The position numbers and the translations under genes were made by a program. From NCBI GenBank assembly GCA_016702745.1, contig JADJDJ010000004.1:496001-560000 (forward strand): 64,000 bases of DNA, in the 5' to 3' direction. Below the pieces are notes generated by a model. It saw only the letters and a list, made by a program, of their open reading frames with translations, did no database searches and was not told the origin of the DNA. Shown here piece after piece: positions 7,900 to 17,418 of the stretch (position 1 is its first letter; each line of letters opens with the position of its first letter). The DNA is from Chitinophagaceae bacterium. GTDB taxonomy: Bacteria > Bacteroidota > Bacteroidia > Chitinophagales > Chitinophagaceae.

Positions 7900-8649
7900 T
7901 CAGGCTTCGGCCCATTGCCTGAATTCGGCGACGCGGTCGCGGCTTACCACCATATCATCTGAAGCATTTTGTCCGGCCACGGAGAGTTTCAACCGGCTGT
8001 TGAACCAGGGTTTTACCTGCTGGATAGCGTTGATGCCCACAATAAAGCTACGGTTCAGGCGGAAGAATTGCTGCGGATCCAGCATTTCACTTAATTGTTC
8101 CAAAGTATATTCCACCACATAGCGGTTTGCTTCCTTATCTATCAGGTAAACAATTTTATTATCTGCCTGAAAAAAAGCGATATCTGCAGTCTGAATAAAA
8201 AATAAACGTTGCCCAACCTTCCCAACAAACCTTTTTTTATACCGGTTAGCGTCAGTTATCGACATGACCCTGCTAAAATCTGTCGGAAGTCCGGCTGGCA
8301 GGGATCGCAATTTATTAAATGCACTTGCCAAAGCTTCCAGTGTCACCGGCTTCAGGATATAATCAATGCTGAAAATTTTAAAGGCTTCGAGGGCATACTG
8401 GTCATAGGCCGTTGTAAAAATAACCGGGCGATTATAATTCACCTGTTTGAAGATCTCAAAACTATGTCCATCTGCCAGGTGTATATCCAGCAAAAGGAGA
8501 TCAGGATGGGCAGACTGTTTCAGATATTGCACGGTCTCATCAATACTTTCCAGACAGGCTACCACCTCAATACTTTCATCGTACTGTTTCAGCAGGGTGA
8601 GCAGCCTTTCCACTGCAATCCTTTCATCTTCTACAATAACGACTTTCAT
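7900..8649 (-). CDS. LytT-type response regulator (REC-LytTR)
   Basis: A 249-residue response regulator. The receiver domain (1-120) has the acidic pair VEDE near the start, phosphoacceptor Asp55 in LLLLDIHLADG, and TTAYDQYALEAFKI with DYILKP near its end. Residues about 140-245 form a LytTR DNA-binding domain (FVGKVGQRLFFIQTADIAFFQADNKIVYLI, then FFRLNRSFIVGINAIQQVKPW). It follows the LytS-type kinase by four bases, so the two form a standard operon. Such pairs in Bacteroidota control small sets of envelope or transport genes; no target can be named from this window. Confidence 0.93.
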   Translation of the reverse strand: MKVVIVEDERIAVERLLTLLKQYDESIEVVACLESIDETVQYLKQSAHPDLLLLDIHLADGHSFEIFKQVNYNRPVIFTTAYDQYALEAFKIFSIDYILKPVTLEALASAFNKLRSLPAGLPTDFSRVMSITDANRYKKRFVGKVGQRLFFIQTADIAFFQADNKIVYLIDKEANRYVVEYTLEQLSEMLDPQQFFRLNRSFIVGINAIQQVKPWFNSRLKLSVAGQNASDDMVVSRDRVAEFRQWAEA

Positions 8650-8653
8650 GGTT

Positions 8654-9687
8654 TTAGTTTAAGCGCAGCAGGGGCAGTCTGACTTCAAAATAGCCTTCCG
8701 CCTCTTTCACCATAACGTCTTTTCCACTGATAAGTTCATAGCGTTTCCGGATATTCTGCAACCCGGTCCTAGTGGAAGGCTCTTTCAGTAGCCGGGGCTG
8801 GAGGTTGTTTTTTATAACAAGGGTCTGATTTCCATTGGTATGGATATCAATATGCAGGGGGTTTCTGCCGGCTGACCACATTATGCTTAATAGCATTTTC
8901 AATCAGCATTTGCAGGGCTGCCGGCACTACATGCCAGTTTTTATATTCGTCGGCAATCCGGATATTCACTTCCAGTCCTTCTTCAAATCTTTTTCCCAGC
9001 AGAAACAAATAGGGCTGCACAAAATCCAGCTCCGCCTTTAATTCAACCAGTTCTTTTTGCTGATTACTCAGAATGTATCGATACACTTTAGAAAATTCTT
9101 CTATAAAATGATTGGCTTCTGGATTGTCTTTGATGACCATTCCAGATAACACATTCAGATTATTGAAAAGAAAATGCGGGTTGACCTGGCTCCTGACCAA
9201 CTGGAGCTGGGCCTGCTGACTGCTGCGACGAAGTTCTTCTGCCTCCGACCATTTTTGCCGGTATTCCCTCAGGAAAAACAGAATGGCATTCACCAGGTGC
9301 AGAAATAAATTAATGAGGGTGGCATAAATCAGGTTCAGTTTCAGCGGATTCCAGTTTTGTTCCCAGTCATACCCATAAATTAATCCTCCAACGAAATAAA
9401 CAGAACATACCGCTGCGGTCATTGCGATGATATTCCCGCAATAAAGAAGAAACCCAGAAAACGCAGATTATTCCTGGTCGTCAGGAATCTTTTTTTTTCA
9501 TCAGGGGTTTGATCAGCCTGTTGCCCTCCCAGGTTAAAAAGGTAACCAATACTACTGTGAGCAGGGCATGGTACCAGGCTACTTCAATTTTGAAGTAATA
9601 GTAAACGTTGCAAAGCGCTGTATTCAGAAAGGCATACAACGCCAGTAGCAACATGAACAAATACCTGTATCGGTGATGAAATAACAT
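8654..9687 (-). CDS. LytS-type membrane sensor histidine kinase (three indels)
   Basis: The gene is split over three frames but reads as one kinase of 344 residues when three indels are corrected: one A added to the T9 run at 9490-9498, one G added at 9435-9437 (shown as CCC), and one base removed from the five-base run at 8857-8861. The result has four transmembrane helices in the first 140 residues, a linker with QKWSEAEELRRSSQQAQL, the His_kinase domain QVNPHFLFNNLNVLSGM with the phosphoacceptor His, and an HATPase domain with LIENAIKHNVVSRQKPLHI. It partners the LytT regulator directly downstream. Without correction it would be a pseudogene, but the sixteen similar lesions in the window argue for sequence error. 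Confidence 0.85.
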
Positions 9688-9769
9688 AGTTTTTTATTTA
9701 CCAGAAAGGTCAGTCCCGCAACTGCACGGGACTGACCGGTTTTCATAAGAACCTCAACTGCTGCTTATA

Positions 9770-10729
9770 TTATGGTAACAAAACCCTGTCGATAAGGTGT
9801 ACAACACCGTTCCGGCACATAATGTTCGTGGCGGTGATATTGGACACGTTGGCACCATTTCCATTGCCCTTGATGCTGGGGCCGCCACCTGCTCCACCGG
9901 TCAGGTTGATAGTGGTATTTCCGCCGGCCAGCATAGCGAGATTGCCATTGGCCAGGTCAGAAGAAAAAGCCCTTGTGCCTACAACATAGTAACGCAATAC
10001 GGCCAAAAGGGTGGCAATTGGAATCTGGTTGATATCAGTATAACTTAATGCACCCAGTAATTGGGTAAAAGCTGCATTAGTCGGTGCAAATACAGTGAGT
10101 TTGGCTGTGCTCAGGGTACTGGCCAATGTGGGGTCACCACCTGGAGCTGTAGTAGCACGGGTCACCGCTTTCACCAATGAATCCAGTCCGCTGGCTACGG
10201 CAGTTTCAACAATATTGCCGGATGGCGGCATCAGTACACGGCCAATGATATAAACAACACCATTATCAGCACCCACATCTGCGGTAGTCACTTTGATACC
10301 ATTCACATAAACACCACTGGCATTTTTTGTTACAAATACAGAGTCGCCACTGGCAGTTAACACTTTGGCATTGGGGCCAGCCGGAACATCAGCGGCCAGA
10401 ATTTTAGCACCAATTGCATGGTACAGGATAATATTGGAAGCCTGTGCCTGGGTTAGTGAATTCAGCACGGTGCTGGTGATTCCTGAGGCAGTAAAGGCAT
10501 TGTTATCGGGGGCAAAAACGGTAAACGGACCGGCACTGCTGAGTGTGCCTTGTGCATTGGCCTTGATCACCGCCGCTTCGAGGGTGCTGAAATTATCACT
10601 CTTCACTACGATATCAGTAATCGTATTGGTCACCACCGGATCATCGTCTTTATCACAACCTGTAACAAAAACAGCCATACCCAGGGTTCCGAAAAGCATG
10701 GTTTTGTGTAGCAATTTTTTGAGTTCCAT
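9770..10729 (-). CDS. Fasciclin (FAS1) double-domain lipoprotein
   Basis: A 319-residue lipoprotein. The signal ends in the lipobox VTGC with Cys25, followed by acidic DKDDD. Two FAS1 domains follow, about residues 36-166 and 169-318. Each has the expected H1 and H2 boxes: GPFTVFAPDNNAF and LTVFAPTNAAF early, and YHAIG/YYVVG with a VVYIIGRVLMP or VVHLIDRVLLP ending. FAS1 domains mediate adhesion; in Bacteroidota such lipoproteins are usually outer-membrane anchored. The Ala, Thr and Gly content is high. It is monocistronic. Confidence 0.93.
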   Translation of the reverse strand: MELKKLLHKTMLFGTLGMAVFVTGCDKDDDPVVTNTITDIVVKSDNFSTLEAAVIKANAQGTLSSAGPFTVFAPDNNAFTASGITSTVLNSLTQAQASNIILYHAIGAKILAADVPAGPNAKVLTASGDSVFVTKNASGVYVNGIKVTTADVGADNGVVYIIGRVLMPPSGNIVETAVASGLDSLVKAVTRATTAPGGDPTLASTLSTAKLTVFAPTNAAFTQLLGALSYTDINQIPIATLLAVLRYYVVGTRAFSSDLANGNLAMLAGGNTTINLTGGAGGGPSIKGNGNGANVSNITATNIMCRNGVVHLIDRVLLP

Positions 10730-10853
10730 ATAGTTTGATTTTGTTTAAGATTATAACATCATCAAACGGGTATGGGTCTGGCTGCAGGAGTGAATCGTGG
10801 GTTGGAGTTCGTGAATCGGGGTAGAGAGGGAGTGAGTTGTGTTGAATAAAAAG

Positions 10854-11105
10854 GATATGGAGGGGGTTAAACCGCGAAGGCGCGAAAAAGAGTTCACCGC
10901 GGAGAACGAGAGGTGCAGAGATTACGCAGAGAGAGATTTAACCGCAAAGGCGGAAAGAAAAGTTCACCGCAGAGCGCGGAGTTTACGCAGAGGGAGATTT
11001 AACCGCTCGCAGAATCCTGTAGGCAAAGACAGCTAAGAGCGCTCCTAGAGTCCTATGGACAAAATATCTCTGCGTAAACTCAGCGTTCTCTTGTTCTCTG
11101 CGGTA
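10854..11105. repeat. Repeat island downstream of cysS
   Basis: Three forward copies of a CCGCGGAGAACGAGAG or CCGCAGAGCGCGG-type unit (about 10868, 10896 and 10967) are followed by a reversed copy at 11067-11104 (TCTCTGCGTAAACTCAGCG, then TTCTCTGCGGT). The unit at 10967-10994 and the reversed one can pair as a long imperfect hairpin with a loop of about 70 bases. GAGTCCTATGGAC occurs at 11048-11060, followed by AAAAT as in the other copies. No gene is credible in the gap 10730-11138. Confidence 0.6.
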
Positions 11106-11138
11106 ATACTTTCTCTGATTGCGCAGCAAAATCCTCCC

Positions 11139-12641
11139 TCACTCCACCGCCCAGCTCATTCCACCACCCTTTTCATCTTTCAGGCTGATCCCCAGCCGGG
11201 CCAGTTCATCGCGGATTTTATCTGAAGTCACAAAGTCTTTCTTGGTTTTTGCTTCTTTACGGATAGCAATCAGCAGATCCATCACTCCCTTCAGCTTTTC
11301 ATTATCGGCCTCATTGACTGCTTTCAGACCAAAAATATCTTCTACAAATACTTTCATCTGCTTTTTCATCCATTCAAGTGTATCGGCACTGATGGCTGAT
11401 ACAGCAATAATCCCATCCTTCATGGAATTGATGACCGGTACCAGTTCAAACATATTGGCCAGTACCCTTGCTGTACCAAAATCATCATTCATGTATTCGT
11501 CAAATTCAGTCAGTAGCTTTTTTACTTTGTCCCCGAGCTCGGCATCGGTACCCGTACTGCCTGGTTCCGCAACCAGTGCCTGTAATTTTTCATAGGCATC
11601 CCATAGCCTTTTTAATCCTTTCTCTGCTGCCTGCAAAGCTTCATTACTGAAATCAAGTGTACTGCGGTAATGACTTTGCAGGATAAAGAAACGAACCACC
11701 ATCGGATGGTAGGCCTGACTGAGTTCGGGATGATCTCCGCTGAAGAGCTCCGTCAGCTTGATCACATTATTATAGCTCTTTCCCATCTTCCGGCCATTGA
11801 TGGTGATCATATTGTTATGAATCCAGTAGCGAACCGGTGCCGTATGATTGCAGATAGTACTCTGTGCGATTTCACTCTCATGGTGCGGGAACAGAAGATC
11901 CATTCCTCCACCATGAATATCAAACTCCGCGCCCAGGTACTTGGTGGCCATGGCCGAGCACTCAATATGCCAGCCGGGGAAACCCACACCCCAGGGACTT
12001 TGCCAGCGCATGATATGTTCAGGAGCGGCATTTTTCCAAAGTGCAAAATCAGCGGAATCCCTTTTTTCTTCCTGACCTTCCAGTTCCCTGGTGGTTTCCA
12101 GTAATTCATCAATCACCCGTCCACTGAGTTTGCCATAATCGTGGGAAACTGCATATTTCTTTACATCAAAATATACCGAGCCATTGGACTCATAAGCATA
12201 TCCTGCTTCGATAATTTTTTTAATCATTTCAATCTGCTCCACAATATGTCCGGTAGCCGTAGGTTCAATTGAAGGCTTTAGGGTATTGAACTGTTCCATA
12301 GCCCAGTGATAGAGATTGGTGTATTTCTGCACCAGCTCCATGGGCTCCAGTTTTTCCAGCACGGCTTTTTTTGAAATCTTATCCTCTGCTTCCCGGCCTT
12401 CTTCTTCAAAATGTCCGGCATCCGTGATATTACGAACATACCGCACTTTATATCCCAGCTGCTGCAGGTAACGGTACACCACATCAAAAGTGATATAAGG
12501 ACGGGCATGACCCAGGTGGCTTTCACCACTCACCGTGGGGCCGCAAACATACATACCCACATGTCCGGGTGTAATGGATTGAAAGGCTTCTTTCTGCCTC
12601 GAATAAGAGTTATATACTTTCAGAGAAATTTGATTATTCAT
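11139..12641 (-). CDS. cysS: Cysteinyl-tRNA synthetase
   Basis: A 500-residue class I aminoacyl-tRNA synthetase that charges tRNA-Cys. It shows the zinc Cys in MYVCGPTVSGESHLGHARPY with the HLGH form of the HIGH motif, the FPGWHIECSAMA zinc-ligand segment, the FPHHESEIAQS block, and the KMGKS form of KMSKS in NGRKMGKSYNN. The C-terminal anticodon-binding DALR-type helices end near DEKGGGMSWAVE. I chose the ATG at 12641 (MNNQISLKVYNSYSR) over an upstream in-frame ATG at 12698, because the extra 19 residues are not family-like. It is a housekeeping gene, transcribed alone. Confidence 0.95.
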   Translation of the reverse strand: MNNQISLKVYNSYSRQKEAFQSITPGHVGMYVCGPTVSGESHLGHARPYITFDVVYRYLQQLGYKVRYVRNITDAGHFEEEGREAEDKISKKAVLEKLEPMELVQKYTNLYHWAMEQFNTLKPSIEPTATGHIVEQIEMIKKIIEAGYAYESNGSVYFDVKKYAVSHDYGKLSGRVIDELLETTRELEGQEEKRDSADFALWKNAAPEHIMRWQSPWGVGFPGWHIECSAMATKYLGAEFDIHGGGMDLLFPHHESEIAQSTICNHTAPVRYWIHNNMITINGRKMGKSYNNVIKLTELFSGDHPELSQAYHPMVVRFFILQSHYRSTLDFSNEALQAAEKGLKRLWDAYEKLQALVAEPGSTGTDAELGDKVKKLLTEFDEYMNDDFGTARVLANMFELVPVINSMKDGIIAVSAISADTLEWMKKQMKVFVEDIFGLKAVNEADNEKLKGVMDLLIAIRKEAKTKKDFVTSDKIRDELARLGISLKDEKGGGMSWAVE

Positions 12642-12820
12642 TGTTCTGCTGTTTGAATGTCCTGCGTTGATCTTTTCCGTTAATACGGAATGCCGCAAAG
12701 ATGATTAATAAGATTGATAAAGGGAGAAAGGCCGGATGGCGGCCAAAGATTATTTTGTCCCGCAGGGACAGCAACAAGAAAGTGGCAGGAGATACATCAG
12801 TTTCATGAGGATAAAGATAA

Positions 12821-13948
12821 TCAATTTTCCGGCTTTTTCAGTTCCAGGTCGGCCACCAGCATAAAATGATCACTCAGGTATTTGACCAGGCGGTTGAACT
12901 GTTTTATCCTGAAGGCTTTGCCGGCAAATATATAATCGATCCGCAGGGTAGGTGAAATACCGGCAAAACTGCGGCCGATCCCAAATCCCTTTTTCAGGAA
13001 AGCATCCTGCATATCGCCCCGCATAGCATCATAAGTATACGAATTAGGCACATCATTCAGATCGGCGCATAAAAGATAAGGATGCGGCGCATTATCCATC
13101 ACTTCCCTGGCCACATCGGCCTGCGCACTTCTCCGGGTAAGTCCTTTTCTGATTTTACCCAGGATACTTTTTGAATTCGCCACCATACTGTCGTCCCCGC
13201 TTTGAATTTTCCGGATCCGGTCATAATCAAATTTACCCAGTTGGTTCGACTGCAGGTGGGTGGTGTACACCCGCACGGTATCATCTCCCAGTTTCAGATC
13301 TGCATACATCAATACATCCGGGAGTGTGGGCCGGGGATAACGGATCCTTCCGGTATCCACAAAAGGAATCCTGGAAAAAATGATGGAACTGTAATAATGG
13401 TTATCGCCATCTTCATCAAAACTGAAATAATAATAAGGATAGCCCAGGGCCTGAACGGCGATGATATTATTGTAATAATTCGAATCGGTGGAAGTATGGA
13501 ATTCCTGTAAACAAAGCACATCGGCGTCCTGTTGACTGATCAGTTCAAACATTTTCAGTCTTTTCTGACTGCCCTTGTTATTATTCTTTTTCAATTCCAC
13601 AAACCGGGCCACATTCCAGCTTACCACTCTTAATGTACCGGGCTTTTTGTCATAATTAAAAGCACCTCCCGGGTGAAAGGCAAAGACCAGCAGGATACTT
13701 TTATAACTGAGCAGGACGGCCACACCGGATATCAATGCATAACGCGGACGCAGGATGATAAACCAGCCTGCCATACAAAGCAGGTTCAGTAATAAGAGGA
13801 AGGGGAAGGCCAGTGAGAAAAGAGAGATAAACCACCATTTCTGCGGATGCAGGTACGGTGCCAAACAGGAAATCAGGAAAAAAAATACCAGCAGGACATT
13901 ACAAATAATAAATACCCGCTTGGTCAGGATTCGAAAACGGATGGCCAT
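12821..13948 (-). CDS. Membrane-anchored endonuclease/exonuclease/phosphatase-family protein
   Basis: A 375-residue protein. The first 95 residues contain three hydrophobic helices (IICNVLLVFFFLISCL, FSLAFPFLLLLNLLCMAGWFIIL, LISGVAVLLSYKSILLVF). The rest is an EEP-fold domain with metal and catalytic motifs: RVVSWNVARF, VLCLQEFHTST, TTHLQSNQ, LLCADLNDVPNSYTYD and YLSDHFMLVADL. EEP proteins hydrolyse phosphodiester or phosphoester bonds in nucleic acids, phospholipids or inositol phosphates. The membrane anchor suggests a periplasmic or membrane-facing substrate, but this is not proven. It is monocistronic. Confidence 0.85.
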   Translation of the reverse strand: MAIRFRILTKRVFIICNVLLVFFFLISCLAPYLHPQKWWFISLFSLAFPFLLLLNLLCMAGWFIILRPRYALISGVAVLLSYKSILLVFAFHPGGAFNYDKKPGTLRVVSWNVARFVELKKNNNKGSQKRLKMFELISQQDADVLCLQEFHTSTDSNYYNNIIAVQALGYPYYYFSFDEDGDNHYYSSIIFSRIPFVDTGRIRYPRPTLPDVLMYADLKLGDDTVRVYTTHLQSNQLGKFDYDRIRKIQSGDDSMVANSKSILGKIRKGLTRRSAQADVAREVMDNAPHPYLLCADLNDVPNSYTYDAMRGDMQDAFLKKGFGIGRSFAGISPTLRIDYIFAGKAFRIKQFNRLVKYLSDHFMLVADLELKKPEN

Positions 13949-14050
13949 TGCTGTAAATTACCGATTTAAAAAACTGTGTAAATGGAAAGCGATCCTTCCT
14001 AAGAATTAACCGGATGCCGGTTGTTCAGATTTCTTCCTCACTGGCTCTTT

Positions 14051-14970
14051 TCAATAATTCTTTTTCTCCTCCGTCAGGGATCCATATCCCTGCTGGTTGA
14101 TTTTATCGAGCAGCAGATCCACCCTTTCCTGGGTGAGTTTCGCTGTCCTGGTAAAAGGTATTGAGGTTGCGTTATAAAACAATTCATCCTTTGTCTTTTT
14201 ACCAGCGGCAGGCTTATCAGGATTAAACAAATTATTGAACCAGTAAAAAAAGCGGTTCATCCATTCACTCCAGTCGTAGCCTCTGCGCAGGGAAAACACA
14301 AAAAGCAAACCAGTCAGTGCAGCCGCTGCAAGCGTAACCAGCATTCCGCTGTCGCTGATGGATACCGTAGCGAAACTGCTGATCAGGTATAAAACGGTCA
14401 GTGCCCAGAGCGGAATACCCCCGGCAATCATCGGAAAGAGACGATAACCCGGAGAGGTCAGCGTAGTTACAACAGCCACCGCCATTACCCCACAGGGCAC
14501 GGCACTCAGGTTAGCAATGGGTTTGTAATCACGTAGTGAAGGTAATAGCTGATGTGCCAGAACAAACGCAATGATTCCACCCAGTGCACCATATATAAAT
14601 ACAGGGATGATTTTTTTGCCTCCGGTCAGGTCCTGCAGTATAAAACCAAAAGACCAGAGCCAGAACATATTTGAAAACACTTTCCACACATCATTATTCT
14701 CTAATACAAACATACTGGTGAGCGGTGCCCAGGGCTTCCCTCCAAGTTGAGATAAATCAGCGGGCATGGTAAACAGCCCCAGTATATTTTTGTAAATAAT
14801 CCCCTGGCCAGATCCTTATCATCTGCATAATTAAAAAACCAGACGGCTTTCATAAAAGCCAGCCCTACAAATACGAGCAGACAGATCGCCATCAGCAGCA
14901 TCAGGTCATTACTGGTTTTGCCAGCCATTACCCTTTGGCGGTATCGTTGTTCTTTGTAGTTCATGATCAA
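14051..14970 (-). CDS. Rhomboid-like protein lacking catalytic residues (one indel)
   Basis: Two overlapping frames join into a 306-residue protein if one A is added to the run shown as T5 at 14787-14791, giving RGLFTKNILGLFTMPADLSQLGGKPWAPLTS. The protein has six or seven membrane helices in rhomboid order: FSNMFWLWSFGFILQDLTG, then IIPVFIYGALGGIIAFVLAH, and so on. The active-site GxSG position reads SAVPCGVMA and the expected His region reads SDSGMLVTLAA, so both catalytic residues are missing and it is probably a pseudoprotease. A cytosolic C-terminal tail of about 70 residues follows. It lies directly downstream of an active rhomboid gene and is probably co-expressed. Confidence 0.75.
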
Positions 14971-15031
14971 TAGAAATAATTACTGTATGCCTCCGGAAAA
15001 TCAAAATTCGGATAAATGTTGAACTTAAGGA

Positions 15032-15704
15032 TCAATATAACGTCCGGCGGTTGGTTTTGTTCCAGAAATAAACAATCAGGAAGCCGGTCAGGGCGCCACC
15101 CAGGTGGGCAAAATGCGCAATGTTATCTCCTGATACATTGCCAAATCCCAAAAAGATCAATCAGGATATAAAAAATCACCACCCATTTGGCCTTGATAGG
15201 TATCGGAATGGGAATGATCATCAGTTCGGTATTGGGAAAAAGATATCCAAATGCCACAAAAATCCCCATTACGGCACCCGAAGCACCCACTGCAGGGTTA
15301 CTGTCATTCATCACTGCCTGCATGATCAGGTGGGCAGCCGCCGCACCGATACCACAGGCCAGGTAAAAAATCAGGAATCGTTTATGTCCCCATACATTTT
15401 CCAGGATCCGTCCAAACATGTACAAACCAAACATGTTGAACAGTATATGAAAAAAGACAATATGATAATTATAAATATTGCCCGAATACGAGGCATGGGC
15501 AAACATATGGGTGGCAATCTGGTAAGGCTCAAAAGCCGGATCGCTGACGGGGTATAGGGCCAGTTTACTGGTCAGGAACATGGTGAGTGATCCTTCAGTG
15601 CGGTCATAAATCAACTGGGCTACCCAAACCAGGATATTAATGATGATCAGGTTCTTCACTACCGGCGGAAACCGGTCCATTCTTGTAAATCGGAAATTAC
15701 TCAT
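15032..15704 (-). CDS. Rhomboid intramembrane serine protease (one indel)
   Basis: A predicted active rhomboid. It has six membrane helices, HILFNMFGLYMFGRILE with the HxxxN motif, the serine motif NPAVGASGAVMGIF, and, after removing one base of the run 15147-15149 (shown as CCC), the C-terminal DLFGFGNVSGDNIAHFAHLGGALTG with the catalytic His. The repaired protein has 223 residues and stops at 15032-15034. As written the frame ends early at DLFGIWQCIRR, before the His, which would kill activity. I start at the ATG at 15704 (MSNFRFTRMDRFPPVVKN); a further in-frame ATG lies at 15734. It would cleave transmembrane substrates within the bilayer. The next gene downstream is the pseudo-rhomboid. 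Confidence 0.85.
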
Positions 15705-15791
15705 AGAGAAGGTAAAATTAGGGGTTGCCCGCAAAGGAGAAAAAAGAGATCGGGAGTTTTAACATCCTCCGCTGTTTTTCTATCATATGCA

Positions 15792-17240
15792 TCAGGATGG
15801 AATAGTTGTCCGCAACTTCAGCTGTACCACATTTTCAATATGATGGGTATGCGGAAACATATCCACGGGCTGCACTTTTGTGACGATATATTTTTCATCC
15901 AGTAAGCGGAGATCCCGGGCCTGTGTGGCCGGGTTACAGCTTACATACACCAGCACCGGTGCGGCCATTTCCAGAATTTTCTTCACCAGTTTTTCATGCA
16001 TACCGGCCCTGGGGGGATCTGTGATAATCACATCCGGTTTGCCATGTGTGGCAAAAAATTCATCATTGCAGATATCAATTACATCTCCGGCAAAGAATAC
16101 CGTTTGATCCAGCTGGTTCAGTGCTGCATTTTCACGGGCATCATCTATCGCCGCTTCGATCACTTCCACCCCAATGATTTTTTTGGCTTTATCACTTACA
16201 AATATCCCGATACTACCAGTGCCGCAGTAAAGATCATATACTGTTTCCTTGCCGGTCAGTTCAGCAAAATCACGGGTCACCCGGTACAATTGTTCTGCCT
16301 GTTTGGTATTGGTTTGAAAAAAGGATTTGGGTCCGATCTTGAAACGGAAATGCTCCAGTTGCTCAATTACAAATCCTTTTCCGGAAAAGGGGACCGGTTC
16401 CAGATCATACAGACTGTCATTCTTCTTTGTATTGATGGTATATACCCAGGTGGTGACTTCCGGAATTGATGCCCGCAGGTGTTCCAGCAGGGCATTGACC
16501 TTTTCCATATCCGGTTCCCCGACAATCACATTCACCATCACTTCACCTGTATTACACACCCTTAACTGCACATTGCGCAGAAAACCGGTATGCTGCCGGA
16601 TATCATAGTAAGAAAGATCATGAGCCTTTGCATATTCCCGGATCGTTTCCCTGACCAGGTTAGAAGGTTCTGGTTGCAGATAACAACGGGTCACATCCAC
16701 AATCTTATCGAAATAGCCTTTGGCATGAAAGCCGGCAGCCGGCAAAGGTTGATAGGTCCCGTTTTGTTTGCTTTCCAGCATAGCGGCTTTGTCATAATCA
16801 CCCTTTGGAATATAGCGCTGGGTGCCGAAAGTAAATTCCAGCTTGTTCCGGTAATATTTATCTGCCGCTGCTCCCAATATGGGCAGTATCTCCGGTAATT
16901 CCACTTTGGCAATTCTTTCCAGGGCATCAATCACCTGCTGCTGCTTGAAACGAAGTTGTTCTTTATAAGGAACAGTTTGCCACTGGCAGCCTCCGCAATT
17001 GCCGAAATGACTGCAAAAAGGTTCCACCCGGCGTGGGGAATATTCATGAAAGCGAAGCGGGTAACCCTCGGCCCAGTCTTTCTTACTCTTATTGAGGAAA
17101 ACATCCACCAGGTCGCCCGGCACGGTACTTTCAATGAATATTACTTTGCCATCCTGACGGGCCAGGCAACGCCCTTCAGCCGCAAAATCCTCCACCCTGA
17201 TCTTTTCAAGCACCCTGATTTTATTCTTTTTTCTGGCCAT
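15792..17240 (-). CDS. rlmD: 23S rRNA (uracil-C5)-methyltransferase, RlmD/RumA family
   Basis: A 482-residue RNA methyltransferase. The N-terminal TRAM domain (about 8-70) is followed by the iron-sulfur ligands FCSHFGNCGGCQWQ. The SAM-binding domain has VYDLYCGTGSIGIF, VEVIEAAIDDA and IITDPPRAGMH. The catalytic Cys lies in VYVSCNPATQARDL, and the C-terminus has VQPVDMFPHTHHIENVVQL. It makes 5-methyluridine in 23S rRNA (U1939 or U747 class; RlmD versus RlmC or RlmCD cannot be decided here). A TATTTTTG promoter box ends only four bases before the ATG, suggesting a leaderless mRNA. Confidence 0.92.
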   Translation of the reverse strand: MARKKNKIRVLEKIRVEDFAAEGRCLARQDGKVIFIESTVPGDLVDVFLNKSKKDWAEGYPLRFHEYSPRRVEPFCSHFGNCGGCQWQTVPYKEQLRFKQQQVIDALERIAKVELPEILPILGAAADKYYRNKLEFTFGTQRYIPKGDYDKAAMLESKQNGTYQPLPAAGFHAKGYFDKIVDVTRCYLQPEPSNLVRETIREYAKAHDLSYYDIRQHTGFLRNVQLRVCNTGEVMVNVIVGEPDMEKVNALLEHLRASIPEVTTWVYTINTKKNDSLYDLEPVPFSGKGFVIEQLEHFRFKIGPKSFFQTNTKQAEQLYRVTRDFAELTGKETVYDLYCGTGSIGIFVSDKAKKIIGVEVIEAAIDDARENAALNQLDQTVFFAGDVIDICNDEFFATHGKPDVIITDPPRAGMHEKLVKKILEMAAPVLVYVSCNPATQARDLRLLDEKYIVTKVQPVDMFPHTHHIENVVQLKLRTTIPS

Positions 17241-17244
17241 CGGG

Positions 17245-17252
17245 CAAAAATA
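17245..17252 (-). promoter_or_regulatory. TATTTTTG -7 box of rlmD
   Basis: On the minus strand TATTTTTG is followed by four bases and then the ATG at 17240. With the usual distance from box to transcription start, the mRNA would begin at or within the start codon. No upstream TTTG is seen at the standard spacing. Confidence 0.45.
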
Positions 17253-17418
17253 ACCCCTGCGGGGCTAAGGGGACTAAAATCAGGTAAATCATGCCCGGTC
17301 TACGCAACGAAAACAGGATTGAAAACTTCTTACACCCGGCCCGGCCGCTTCGGAGGCTGAGGGTTTTTTAAATATCTTTACCCGATTCCCTGCCTGCCAG
17401 CCAGCAGGTTTCTGACTT

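Noticed and set aside
17300..17376. Terminator-like GC-rich stretch followed by T6 before the TlpA-like gene
   Set aside because: The stem CCCGGCC...GGCTGAGGG pairs poorly, and its position upstream of a plus-strand gene and outside any converging transcript gives no support.
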